Shown: positions 12,901 through 20,886 of the stretch, in pieces
Numbering within the stretch: position 1 is the stretch's first letter
How the letters are laid out: every line of letters begins with the position of its first letter
From: Stratiolaelaps scimitus
Lineage: Eukaryota > Arthropoda > Arachnida > Mesostigmata > Laelapidae
Assembly: GCA_019614645.1 (NCBI GenBank)
Contig: JABWDB010000005.1
Coordinates: 6,542,001-6,606,000, forward strand
Length of the DNA: 64,000 bases
Reading direction: 5' to 3'
The notes under the pieces: model-generated
The model's database searches: none
The model's input: the letters and a program-made list of their open reading frames with translations, nothing else
What the model was told of the DNA's origin: nothing
Position numbers and translations under genes: made by a program

Positions 12901-14109
12901 TTGAGTCGACAGTTCACGCGATATGGCCCCTTTCAATGCCATTCTAAAACCGGCGGAGCGCAAAGGCCGGCCGTGTCCAGTCCACTTCTAGTGATTCGAA
13001 GAAAGGCTCGAAGGTGACACACGCTTAGCTATTATATTTCGAGTGACAGCGTCGCTTCGAGAACGCCGCGACCGCTGCAGCGAACCAAGCCCGGTTCACA
13101 TCCGAGCCCACCAAAGGTGCTGCAAGAACTCGTATCTAAATCAGACAGTTGAAGTTCACCTTTCCTAGTTCACATTTATCCGGCTATCACATATACATTG
13201 TCCTCAATATTATCCAGACAATTTACTGAGTATAGGTAATCCTGTCACATAGGGGAACAGCTGAGGGTCAGCTCGAAAAACAATTATAGGTAGGCAAAAT
13301 CGATAAAGACGAAATGATGTAGCGTCTCTGATAAACTGACCATTATCTATTCCTTCGTAAAACGCGGCACGGCCAGCAAACGTATCGATATTAGCGAGAT
13401 TCAAGGCGGCAATAGATAGTGCAATCGACATTGCAATCAATCCAGCCTTACGGCTTGATTTCCTCTAGCGCTAACGGCTCCATATTAAAAAAACAAGGTG
13501 TTGCAGTGTTATTCGTTCTGACGGGCATGTGTGCCTTGGTCGTGGCGCAGCAATGCTTTAACGGGACCCTGTTCGGTCGGGGCGAACGGCTTCGTCGGAA
13601 AGGATTCATTCCGGTAGCGACCTATGATGACGTCCGTGATGATGCCCTCGAGTTTGATAGTGTCAAGAAGAAGGCACCATCAGCATTTGCGCCCTTGAAC
13701 GGCAAAGCTCTAAACGGCGCGCCTGCAGGTAACGACGGAAGAGGTGGAGGTGGGACGTGCATGATTTTTTAAGAAATGTTTGTTGTTATTATTGTCCTCA
13801 GTATGATGTACATGTTCGAGTCACGTTGACTCACATCTGGATAACTAGTTTTTTTTTCTTTCGTTTGATTCGTGAGTGGTGTTAGTTGTTGGGGGTGGTG
13901 GACCTCATGCAATCCCCATCTTGCAATGTGATCTCTGATGTTTTCTCATCTTGACTGTCTTTCCTTGTTGATATGTTTACTGTGTTTCGGCCATATTCGA
14001 TCCGCATTCGATCACAGGCTACAGCGATTTACGAGCGCTGGAATTAAGCAGTAGCGACGCCGACTCTGAAGAGGAAATATACCAACCACAGTTTCATAGT
14101 TTCAAGTAA
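773..14109 (+). CDS. CPD: Carboxypeptidase D-like multi-repeat membrane metallocarboxypeptidase (5'-partial, about 20 exons in window)
   Basis: CPD is a trans-Golgi/endocytic type I membrane enzyme that trims C-terminal Lys/Arg from peptides processed by furin-like proteases. Exons read in phase: 773-942, 1084-1210, 2694-2858, 3178-3261, 3679-3773, 4480-4618, 4861-5001, 5245-5703, 5903-6208, 6383-6493, 6681-7353, 8422-8602, 8845-9049, 9261-9393, 9955-10073, 10332-10536, 11037-11248, 11575-11715, 12054-about 12205, then tail exon 12689 or 13507-13728, then 14018-14109. This gives about 1,370 codons: TTL of repeat 1, active repeat 2, inactive repeat 3, degenerate repeat 4, membrane segment, acidic tail. 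The N-terminus, signal peptide and repeat-1 catalytic part are upstream of the window. Family assignment rests on the repeat-2 motifs [20 protein letters not shown] and ELTIEMGC. The fourth repeat and a one-base frame slip near 12180 are unusual. Exon borders are my reading of splice sites, not transcript data. Confidence 0.93.
1084..1210 (+). CDS. CPD: CPD exon: end of repeat-1 TTL module and linker
   Basis: The split Gly codon is completed and followed by [20 protein letters not shown], the last TTL strands, then an acidic and polar linker ([10 protein letters not shown]). The CAAG/GTACAC donor is used here. An in-phase alternative donor at 1162/1163 (CAG/GTAGCA) would drop 16 linker residues, so the linker may be variably spliced. 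Confidence 0.85.
1211..2693 (+). other. Intron of CPD between repeats 1 and 2
   Basis: Nothing coding is seen. The segment around 1625-1680 matches, in inverted orientation, a stretch at about 32610-32670 and is a dispersed repeat copy (listed separately). Confidence 0.7.
1622..1681 (+). repeat. Dispersed repeat, copy 1 (CPD intron)
   Basis: TTAACGTCCACGGTAC and CATAAGACGGACCCC occur here with about the same spacing as in the reverse complement of 32612-32672. I read close to 80 percent identity by eye over about 60 bp, with a 4-base gap. Family unknown. Confidence 0.55.
2694..2858 (+). CDS. CPD: CPD exon: start of repeat-2 carboxypeptidase domain
   Basis: This encodes [20 protein letters not shown] and then [11 protein letters not shown], the N-terminal helix and strand of an M14B (CPE/CPD subfamily) carboxypeptidase. 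It is phase 0 at both ends, with a CTTGCAG acceptor and a GTTAGT donor. Confidence 0.93.
3178..3261 (+). CDS. CPD: CPD exon: repeat-2 first zinc-ligand pair
   Basis: This encodes [20 protein letters not shown] and ends in NMHGNE, which supplies the His and Glu zinc ligands (bovine CPA His69 and Glu72 equivalents). HEPGEPE is a signature of the CPE/CPD subfamily. Both ends are phase 0. Confidence 0.95.
3679..3773 (+). CDS. CPD: CPD exon: repeat-2 helix after the zinc motif
   Basis: [20 protein letters not shown] continues directly from NMHGNE in the previous exon, as in other family members. It ends in phase 2 at AG/GTAAGC. Confidence 0.93.
3774..4479 (+). other. Intron within CPD repeat 2
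   Basis: A 706-bp intron with GTAAGC donor and TTGGCAG acceptor. It contains no recognisable repeat or RNA. Confidence 0.8.
4480..4618 (+). CDS. CPD: CPD exon: repeat-2 substrate-binding Asn-Arg motif
   Basis: This encodes [16 protein letters not shown] and DLNRNFPDQ. The Asn-Arg pair binds the substrate C-terminal carboxylate (Asn144/Arg145 equivalents). It starts in phase 2 and ends in phase 0. Confidence 0.95.
4861..5001 (+). CDS. CPD: CPD exon: repeat-2 third zinc ligand
   Basis: [10 protein letters not shown] is followed by [19 protein letters not shown]. The His of NLHGG is the third zinc ligand (His196 equivalent). The acceptor CCTTGAAG is less typical, but phase and homology support it; the donor is AAG/GTTCGT. 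Confidence 0.93.
5245..5703 (+). CDS. CPD: CPD exon: repeat-2 catalytic Glu and start of its TTL module
   Basis: This large exon holds [18 protein letters not shown], including the conserved substrate-binding Tyr, and [14 protein letters not shown], whose second Glu is the general base (Glu270 equivalent). [16 protein letters not shown] then opens the second TTL module. All residues needed for zinc peptidase activity are therefore present in repeat 2. Phase 0 at both ends. Confidence 0.96.
5903..6208 (+). CDS. CPD: CPD exon: end of repeat-2 TTL and start of inactive repeat 3
   Basis: The TTL module finishes with [20 protein letters not shown]. Repeat 3 starts with the helix [19 protein letters not shown] and [14 protein letters not shown], aligned to [16 protein letters not shown] of repeat 2. 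Both ends are phase 0. The frame is unambiguous; its repeat-3 assignment rests on order and alignment. Confidence 0.92.
6383..6493 (+). CDS. CPD: CPD exon: repeat 3 with lost zinc ligands
   Basis: [20 protein letters not shown] aligns with the NMHGNEVVGRE region of repeat 2. The His ligand is Arg and the Glu ligand is Gln, so repeat 3 cannot bind zinc in the usual way. Loss of activity in the third repeat is known for vertebrate and fly CPD. Confidence 0.93.
6681..7353 (+). CDS. CPD: CPD exon: remainder of inactive repeat 3 and start of its TTL module
   Basis: This is the largest exon, 673 nt. [11 protein letters not shown] matches the [11 protein letters not shown] strand. The Asn-Arg motif is gone (region [10 protein letters not shown]), and NLHGG is replaced by [15 protein letters not shown] still keeps a Glu at the catalytic-base position. 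It runs into a TTL module ([19 protein letters not shown]). It ends in phase 1 at GCAG/GTAAGC. Confidence 0.93.
7354..8421 (+). other. Large intron of CPD inside the repeat-3 TTL module
   Basis: An AT-rich 1,068-bp intron interrupting the TTL between LYIA and SAPGY. It contains the perfect palindrome at 7769-7830 and several short (TA)n tracts. Confidence 0.85.
7769..7830. repeat. Perfect 62-bp palindrome with (AT)11 centre
   Basis: The left arm 7769-7788 is the exact reverse complement of 7811-7830. The 22 bases between are (AT)11, which is itself self-complementary, so the whole 62 bp can fold as an uninterrupted cruciform or RNA hairpin. Confidence 0.95.
8422..8602 (+). CDS. CPD: CPD exon: end of repeat-3 TTL and start of repeat 4
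   Basis: The acceptor ACTTCAG restores the frame to give SAPGYEVVV, the classic TTL GY element. [20 protein letters not shown] then looks like the first helix of another carboxypeptidase domain, comparable to [20 protein letters not shown] of repeat 2. It ends in phase 2. Confidence 0.9.
8845..9049 (+). CDS. CPD: CPD exon: repeat 4, degenerate zinc-site region
   Basis: [18 protein letters not shown] aligns well with [16 protein letters not shown]. The zinc motif position reads [11 protein letters not shown]: a His remains, but spacing and the Glu are lost. The HEPGEPE element is replaced by an unrelated His/Pro-rich stretch. Predicted inactive. Donor is CAA/GTAGGT. Confidence 0.88.
9261..9393 (+). 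CDS. CPD: CPD exon: repeat 4, central strand
   Basis: [18 protein letters not shown] matches the [11 protein letters not shown] strand position, and the MNPDG core is lost. I use the donor GTGAGT at 9394, which keeps phase with the next exon. A CAG/GTTGCA donor at 9353 is possible but would break the frame of the following exon. Confidence 0.8.
9394..9954 (+). other. Intron within CPD repeat 4
   Basis: A 561-bp intron. A GGTTCGAATCC sequence at 9761-9771 matches a polymerase III B box, but no A box or SINE body is visible around it, so no RNA gene is called. Confidence 0.65.
9955..10073 (+). CDS. CPD: CPD exon: repeat 4, divergent Ser-rich segment
   Basis: With two bases completing the split codon, this reads [17 protein letters not shown] and then a Ser/Trp-rich stretch. 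It sits where repeat 2 has the NLHGG zinc ligand, and no equivalent residue is seen. Frame was chosen because the other two frames stop early. Acceptor is ATATTTCAG, donor GTACGT. Confidence 0.75.
10332..10536 (+). CDS. CPD: CPD exon: repeat 4, divergent segment
   Basis: This encodes [20 protein letters not shown] and then a basic region without recognisable catalytic motifs. It is open for 68 codons, phase 0 in and phase 1 out (GTACGT donor). Homology to the family is weak here; placement rests on phase and order. Confidence 0.75.
10537..11036 (+). other. Intron within CPD repeat 4
   Basis: A 500-bp intron with GTACGT donor and TTGACAG acceptor. Nothing else is recognised. Confidence 0.7.
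11037..11248 (+). CDS. CPD: CPD exon: repeat 4, end of pseudo-catalytic domain
   Basis: [20 protein letters not shown] aligns with [20 protein letters not shown], but the catalytic Glu position is Ser. The helix ALLKFLAM matches PLLKFIEL of repeat 2. Phase 0 out at ATG/GTTGGT, joining AHEGIEGR in the next exon. Confidence 0.83.
11575..11715 (+). CDS. CPD: CPD exon: repeat-4 TTL module, first part
   Basis: [20 protein letters not shown] and [12 protein letters not shown] form a well-conserved TTL sandwich, very close in pattern to [16 protein letters not shown] of repeat 2. This shows that the degenerate stretch before it is a true fourth repeat, not a random insertion. Both ends are phase 0. 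Confidence 0.92.
12054..12205 (+). CDS. CPD: CPD exon: end of repeat-4 TTL and start of transmembrane segment
   Basis: [20 protein letters not shown] finishes the TTL module, followed by [14 protein letters not shown]. In the frame shifted by one base from 12181 the sequence reads STIAVFTL, and the CTCG/GTCAGT donor at 12206 then joins either tail exon in phase to complete a transmembrane helix. In the unshifted frame it runs [11 protein letters not shown] to a stop at 12237-12239, which would give a membrane-free form if the intron were retained. A phase-0 donor GAC/GTGAGC also exists at 12153. Confidence 0.8.
12206..13506 (+). other. CPD 3' intron region around the alternative tail exons
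   Basis: This holds the intron before exon A (12206-12688), exon A itself, and the intron between exon A and exon B (12772-13506). Apart from exon A nothing is recognised. Confidence 0.65.
12689..12771 (+). CDS. CPD: CPD alternative terminal exon A: membrane segment with short cytoplasmic tail
   Basis: After a TTTTGCAG acceptor the frame [17 protein letters not shown], then KGTLLGRSK and a stop, provides the second half of a membrane helix and a very short tail. It is a paralogue of the exon at 13507 ([24 protein letters not shown]). Beyond the stop, homology to that exon (YIPVAT against FIPVAT) continues in another frame, one base short. It is therefore either a functional short-tail exon or a frameshifted copy. 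Alternative CPD tails are known in Drosophila. Confidence 0.7.
13507..13728 (+). CDS. CPD: CPD alternative exon B: membrane segment with long cytoplasmic tail
   Basis: After a GTTGCAG acceptor, [17 protein letters not shown] completes the membrane helix. Basic residues follow (RGERLRRKG) and then [20 protein letters not shown], a cytoplasmic tail rich in acidic and Tyr-based sorting-like features. The donor CTGCAG/GTAACG at 13729 joins 14018 in phase. Reading through instead gives a Gly-rich end and a stop at 13770-13772. Starts in phase 1. Confidence 0.85.
14018..14109 (+). CDS. CPD: CPD acidic cytoplasmic tail exon
   Basis: The acceptor ATCACAG gives [19 protein letters not shown] and [10 protein letters not shown] with a TAA stop at 14107-14109. 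[10 protein letters not shown] is a casein-kinase-2-type acidic cluster, the kind of signal that directs CPD and furin recycling to the trans-Golgi. A strong GTAAGT donor overlaps the stop (14106), so splicing to a further exon is also possible. Confidence 0.8.
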
Positions 14110-14616
14110 GTGTATTCATACCATGTTCTCTTTTCACGTTGGTGTTTCATCTATCAGCTTAATTATCTTCAATGATAATCTCTATATTCAATGTTACTAT
14201 CGAATGAAACTGACCAAGCAGTCGCATTGCTTGAGAGTTGCTTAAAGAGAACATATCTCAATTTTGTTGAGATGGAAATACTGAAACAAAGCTACGCTGT
14301 GTGGCCGGTCCACACTATATCGGTCCTGAGCTCTGGGTTGCTTATTCTCCACTCTTTGATGATAGATACGGCAGTGCTCGTCTGTGATGAGCAGGGTGCG
14401 CCCTGTGTTCTGCTAAATGCCTGCAATGCCGGCTCTGCCAACTACCCACGTTACCCCTGTCCGCATTTCTCCTATACGATACGTATCCGTATATATGCAA
14501 TAGCCATATAATATTATCTTCTGAAAACATAAATATGTTCCTTCTGTTTTTTGTTATCTCTGTGCATTCTTTCAGAACGTGATTCTTGAAGAAATAGGAA
14601 TTCGTTAAATAATCGT

Positions 14617-14662
<46 letters not shown>

Positions 14663-14679
14663 GCTATAAATATTATACC

Positions 14680-14710
<31 letters not shown>

Positions 14711-14713
14711 CAG

Positions 14714-14885
14714 ACGAGGTTCGTCGTTGAGTTCATTGACACCATGGGCTGGTCGCCGGAATGCGAAATGGCATTTGTATGGCACCCGAAAAACGCCGAG
14801 ATTCGATAGCAGTGATCCGGCTGACATCCTCGCCCCATCCAAGATCTGCGCCTCTGTCCGCGAACGTGACCACGGTAACCGTTAG
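14714..14885 (+). CDS. Possible further 3' tail exon of CPD
   Basis: If the GTAAGT donor at 14106 is used, an acceptor after the (TA)n tract (ATACAG at 14708-14713) joins in exact phase and opens 56 codons to TAG at 14883-14885. These are basic and Ser-rich, with RRNAKWHLYGTRKTPRFDS. The sequence looks protein-like but I recognise no motif. It could equally be 3' UTR. Confidence 0.35.
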
Positions 14886-17800
14886 GATAACCTCAATGAA
14901 TGCTTATCAACGCAGTGACAAAGAAGGGATCCAGTCCAATCGAAGACACAAGTCCAGGCTAAACCGAGCGGTCATCAAGTCAAGCTCACATGTAAAAGCT
15001 GGGCTTCAAGTCAACAGTCGGAAGTACATTTCAACAGGTCGTTTCATCAAGAAACATCCTTCTTTTCAAGCCTTCTTCAACAGCAATTCAACGCGGGGCT
15101 GATCATCGTCATACACCGTTAGGTAGCCGGCAAGCACGTGAGCAGTGATCTCCCTTCCTATGCGGGCGATTTCTTAGTTTAATTATCATCATTACTGCGT
15201 GGGTGTATCGGAGAGGGAGAGATGTTTTCTCTCTTGTATGAACTGCAGCTAGTAGAAATAACCGTAGCTGGACATGATAGCCAGCAGCGTGTGTGGATGG
15301 CTCAGAGGCAGTCCGAGAGCATAGAGCTATGCTGTGTGATTCTAGTTGGATTTCGCCTCTTAGAGGCAAAAGCGGATGGTAATGATCAATATCTCACGAA
15401 GGTACCGCACTTATGAGAATGATATCGTATCTCGAAGAGACAGAGAGAGAGAGAGCGAGTAACAGCGCGAAATAGCCGGTAACACTGTATGAGAGCTAGG
15501 GTTTAACGAAACCACCCGGCCTCCTCGGCTCTACGACGCCGAAGCGGTGTCCTACAACAATAATGATTGATTATAGCAACCGACTATTAATGAACTAACA
15601 ATAATAGTAACAAGTACGAATAATAATGATGACGACAACAGAAACGGCGCAGAAAGTGCGAGCCAGTATATAGTACATAACTGTAAGGGTATAACGACCG
15701 AATGACAGTATCGATGCTGTGAGCTCAAGTTGCTCATTAGGCCCCTCTGTATCATGTTAATATTATTCTAATGTTGTATGATTGAGCGAAATACAAACGT
15801 AGATATATTATTGAATGAGAGATCGATGCCGAAGAGATAGGCAAAACGGAGATAGCTACACAGAAAGGAATAAGAAATAGCACTTTGACGAAGTGAAGAA
15901 GGACACGCTTCTCGACACGCTCCCATGTCGTTCGTAAAATCCTATTATCCCTGGATGTTGCCGTTGTTTTCAGCACCATTTCGCCCATACACGCCTGCCA
16001 GCTCTGTAGGCTGACGTGGCCCTGTGGACGGTCTGTATCGATGACGACAACGATTTGCTTGGTACTTATGATGAGTGAGGAGGATGGCGATACGGGTTGA
16101 GATTGATCTATTTGTTGTTGGAACAGCGCCCTGGTGAGGACGGTGGTTCTCTCCGTTGCAGTGCTGACCATCGTCTGTTTTTTTCGCGTGCATCCCACGA
16201 AAAGCCGAAAGTTGTTTCGGCCACGTAAGATGCACTTGCTGATGAGCGAAATGTCTCTCAAACACCATACGTACATATATATATATATGTATGAGAGGAG
16301 TGGTGTATTTTTCGTCGTTGGCACACTCGATGCGACAATCTGCCCTTGCATTTAGCCTGCAGCAGTTGTTCATTCAGCTTATGTTTTCGATACAGTTGTG
16401 ATAGCGAAAATGAGTTCAGTCAACTGGCGGCAATTTCAGTATGGAATGACATGACAGAAAATCGTTTCGGACTAATCAGTCAAGCATCACCGTATATCAC
16501 CGTGTTATCCCACTCTATAAGAACGACAACAACAGAAATAACAATATTAATTAGTTGCACATTTCGTCGGCCTGCCGCTAGGTGGCGAGGGGCGGCACAC
16601 GAGGCAAACAGACGAGAAGAAAAATCAAAATTTTTGTACAAAGTTGGACATTGCAAGCGAAAATTCGTAATTATTATTATTATTGTAATTGTGACACTTT
16701 ACTAATCAAACTACTAATGACAATAATAATAATAATGATGATTAATATTATTATTTAGCATAACATATTATGTGGTTGTTACTGTTACTCTTGTTGCTGC
16801 TGCTGCTGCTGCCGTCGTTGGCGACGCTCGTCTTGTCTTGTTAATATTATGATTATGATAATTATAGCTAGATATCACGACTCCCTGTTCACCTAGCTTA
16901 TCGCACATATTCCGATATCGTCTTTCATTTGTTGCCCCCCGTAGAATATATATATATATATACATACATACGTACAGATATGCTGTGTAACTTCCCACAA
17001 GGGTACTCCTTCCGCTTGACAGGGTTATTATATTACCAGCGAAGTACATGATTTCCTAGTAGCAATTCTATAATGATATGCACGTAGAAAGGACGTCAGG
17101 GTGTGTCAGACACCGAATTTCATCCATCAGCTTGTTGAATGGTGTTTGATATCGAATTTTTATATCAGATCCTTGCACGGTCAGCGCCGGGCCAGAGAAG
17201 GTGGGAGTTTCGAAATGTTTGTTCCTGGCAACAGCACACGTCCTAAATATAGCCATCGTTCAGTCATTTGGACCTATCGCAAGCAGTAGCTGCAAAAATA
17301 GGAAATATTCCTGTAGAGAAATAACCACGTCTAAGAATGTGGCCAACGTGTCAATAGGCAATATTGGATGCAATAATAATAGTACTACTCAAGGTTGAAA
17401 AATGGACACGTTTCGGAAACGCCCGAGAATTCATTATTATAGATTTAATTAGATCAGTGTTACGATATAGAGCACATAGCTAAAAAAAAAAGCCGACAAG
17501 AAATTGACACTCTTTGTGAACTGTTGTTAGCATTCAAGTGGACCTCAAGTTCGCCTGAACGGCCAGCACCCGAGTTCTTCAGTTCTGACAAAGCTGGCAG
17601 CTGGCAAGACTCTACCAAAAGAGAACAACACCTGAACCTGCTCAACGGCGGCGTTGTTATCAGCAATAGTCTCAGATACGGCGGCGAAGATGGTCTCTTT
17701 TGCGAATGCTTTTTCGCATTTTACACCTGGCCTGAATTATATCCAGCGAACACTTTCGCTTGCACCGTATTAAGCTATTACAAATTATTATAGGAGGCTG

Positions 17801-19700
17801 TTAATTCATATGGCGAGCCTAACTTACTTCGGGGATGAATCAGCTGGAAGAAGGGGGAATTGAGGAACAATTCGGCCGTACCACAAAAATAGATAGAAAC
17901 CCGTAGAGGGGAGTGCCGAAATCACTTTGCGCAGAAAGCCTGAGTCAGCCAGTCTTCCAAACAGATTCCATGTTTAGATATGTGTATCCTATTAGATTAC
18001 ACTGTCATTGCAGTAATATGATCGTTTATTATTATTATTATTATTAGTATCGCTATCATGCATACATCATTACGTCGACTATGCAATCGTTACAATTCGG
18101 AATAGAAAAATGATGAAAGATTATTGAAAAGGGGTTGATTTCCATATATCCGATTGTGTTAAGGCGTGTCATTCCAAGATGCTCGGTTTGGCGTTCATTT
18201 TATAACAGCGAACAATATTCTAGCGGTTTGAATAACCATTACGATTGCTAATGCTAAACTACACAAGTCCAGCGAATGAAAACAGTACAGGATGTTGCCT
18301 TTTACAACGTGGACACGAAATCATTGACGTCGACTTCGCACTTGGGCGTAGAGTTCTCATGTCGATGCAGGTCGCATGAGTCGTAAGGTCGAAATTGCCG
18401 CAATACGTAGTGATCGTTACAGAGACATGGGGAATGAAAAACAAAGAGAAGCTATACTTTGATTATTATCATTATTACGAGCAATAGTTTTGGTGGGCGA
18501 CATCTACGATTCAGTTCAGTGCGCTCAGTAACTAAAGAGGCCGATTGAAATGTTTACTTGAACTACTAATTATGCTAATAGTTCTCATATACAGTACTCA
18601 TTAATCTATGTACTCTTACTATGTTAGCTATCGCGAAGAGCAAAATCATGGCATAGCTATCAAGCGCCGGCAATAATGACATTCCGTGACATATGAAAAT
18701 GAGCACACAAGAGCGGTGACTGTGGTTTTGCACAAAGGGCTCAATAGGAGTCCGCCTTAATATTAAGTGATATGCGCCAGAGTGTGTGTGTGTGTGTGTG
18801 TTTGGGTGTTTGTGTGTTACGATAGCGCAATAGTTTTGGCAACAGCAAATGACGAGTTGGTAAATAACGTGGAAAAAGATTTCGGATTCATTTGTGTAGG
18901 GCGAATATATGGCTACTAGAGCATACGAACATTGAATAATTTTAATAGTATATATATATATATATAATTGCTTATGATTATTATAGCTAATTTATCAAGT
19001 GTTTCTCTTGCCTTTTCTTTTGTGTATTACGAATATTACATGCATCTTTAGTAGTCGACAAGCGAATACATTCATTCAACAGGGGTTTCCAGCTGCAGCG
19101 GAGTCCATACAGTGTGTTAATGAAGAACACAATGACTAATTATAATAATGATTAATTCATTATGGGAACTGAATGGAGAGAGAGAGAGCGATCGGCTTTC
19201 TGGTCTTTCCGCGGTGGCGCGAGTGTTCGTTGCTGATTTGATCTTGGGAAGATTTATGAGACGCCTCTTCTATCTCTTGATCGATCGCACCCAATGTCGA
19301 CTCTTTCTGCTAGAAATTCTCTGATGCTGCACCCTAAAGTGCGCGTATTGATACGGCAAGTAGCCGCGTACGACTAGCGTCTCCGGGTCCGAATGCCGTG
19401 GAGTTCACGAGTGCTATCTATAATAGTTGATGAGAATTGCCAGGGTGTAGACGATGCGGACGCTTTTTATCATATCCACGCGGTGGTCATGAGCGGACCA
19501 GTGTATGGTGTGTGCCGCCACGCAGGGGATGACCGCAGCTCGCGATGCAATGGATATCGGAAATGCGGTCTCATCCGTACGCGAGCAAAAATGTCGAATT
19601 ACGGCTAACAACCGATACGCTATGGAATGAGGAGCAAACAGACGTGTGTATGGCACCGAAGCAGGGGCAGATTACAGGTAAAATGGTACACACGTGACGC

Positions 19701-19701
<1 letters not shown>

Positions 19702-19773
<72 letters not shown>
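19702..19773. repeat. (TA)n microsatellite, about 72 bp
   Basis: An uninterrupted TA dinucleotide run, the longest in the window. Confidence 0.97.
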
Positions 19774-19777
<4 letters not shown>

Positions 19778-20489
19778 TTGAGATCCAGCTTCTTAATACG
19801 AGTGAGTATTAGTCACTGGCTGGGCAGCTTTAACGTAATACGATAAAAGTCCTAACCAACAACAACAACAGGAAATAAATAAATAAATAAAGTAAGCATA
19901 GGCAGCTAGTTAGGTAGCTTGCTCCTTTCTGCCGAGTCGCGCATTTCCGGACGACCATGCTTTGTTGACCCTCAATTTTTTCATGTGTCACCCATTGTTG
20001 ATCCCTCAAAGTGAACTATGAGCGAGAAACAAAGTATCCGAGTGAATGCGAACTATTATGGAATACTATACAAACGTTCAGACACTCGTAGAACGTGCGG
20101 CCCAAAGCAGTAGCAGAAACTGTTATGATTGCACTGTTGTATCAATAGGTAATTAAATGCTACAATGAGATATATATATATATATTATACAGAATGATAA
20201 TGATTATAACAACATTTAATAACAAAAGTGATAACACTAATACACGAGTTAATATCGAGGTATATTATATTATCTATTAATAAATAGAATTCATAAGATA
20301 GAGATAGTGATTATTTAGAGAGATATACATAATAATAATAATAATAATAACGATGATGAAGTAGTAGTGTGACAATGACTGACGATGAGAACAATGATCA
20401 ATTTTTGGGTTATATATCGAATCTAATAATAACAATTAAAGTAATAAAGGTAAAAGAATCAAACTTATATAACGATTACGAAACGTGTC

Positions 20490-20886
20490 TTGAGATTTCT
20501 TGCATGTAATACTAGTCTCTATTTCGCTAAACCAGATATCGCTTTCCTTCCAATTGTTAAATCCATTCCCTGCTGGAGTAGTGTCGAGCACAGCTTACTC
20601 AACCACACCGAACGTGTTACGATCGATCATCGACATGAGTTAAGCTATTGTGAAGCTTTTGTGCGTTCGTCCAACCGTCTGGACACTGTGAGAATGAATA
20701 TCTTTGTAGCTCGTACGTTCGATGGCCATTTAACCAGCAGGGATTTAGACTACGATCTGAGCTATAACTTCGCTACTGTGACCGAGAGTTGAGCTCCAGG
20801 AGACGTTAGCGCTTGCGTGGTGAGAACTCGGAAAGCATGTATATAGCAGTTCTGTCAATAAACATTTGTTTGAATTGAATTGAATT
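20490..20886 (+). mobile_element. Decayed 3' end of a non-LTR retrotransposon (probable)
   Basis: The segment ends in an AATAAA and a (GAATT)n tail, as in many CR1/L2/Jockey-type LINEs. Just upstream, MNIFVARTFDGHLTS resembles the conserved C-terminal pattern FFxxRxxxxWNxLP that closes many LINE reverse transcriptase ORFs. It is short and mutated; family and exact 5' border cannot be given. Confidence 0.4.

Larger units (their letters stand above)
14110..20489. other. CPD 3' flank and AT-rich intergenic DNA
   Basis: No supported gene apart from the possible tail exon at 14714-14885. The segment is rich in (TA)n, (TTA)n/(AAT)n and (GT)n tracts, including 14631-14655, 16672-16686, 18782-18801 and 19702-19773. 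No convincing AATAAA site is placed close to the CPD stop, so the 3' end of the mRNA is unknown. Confidence 0.5.
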
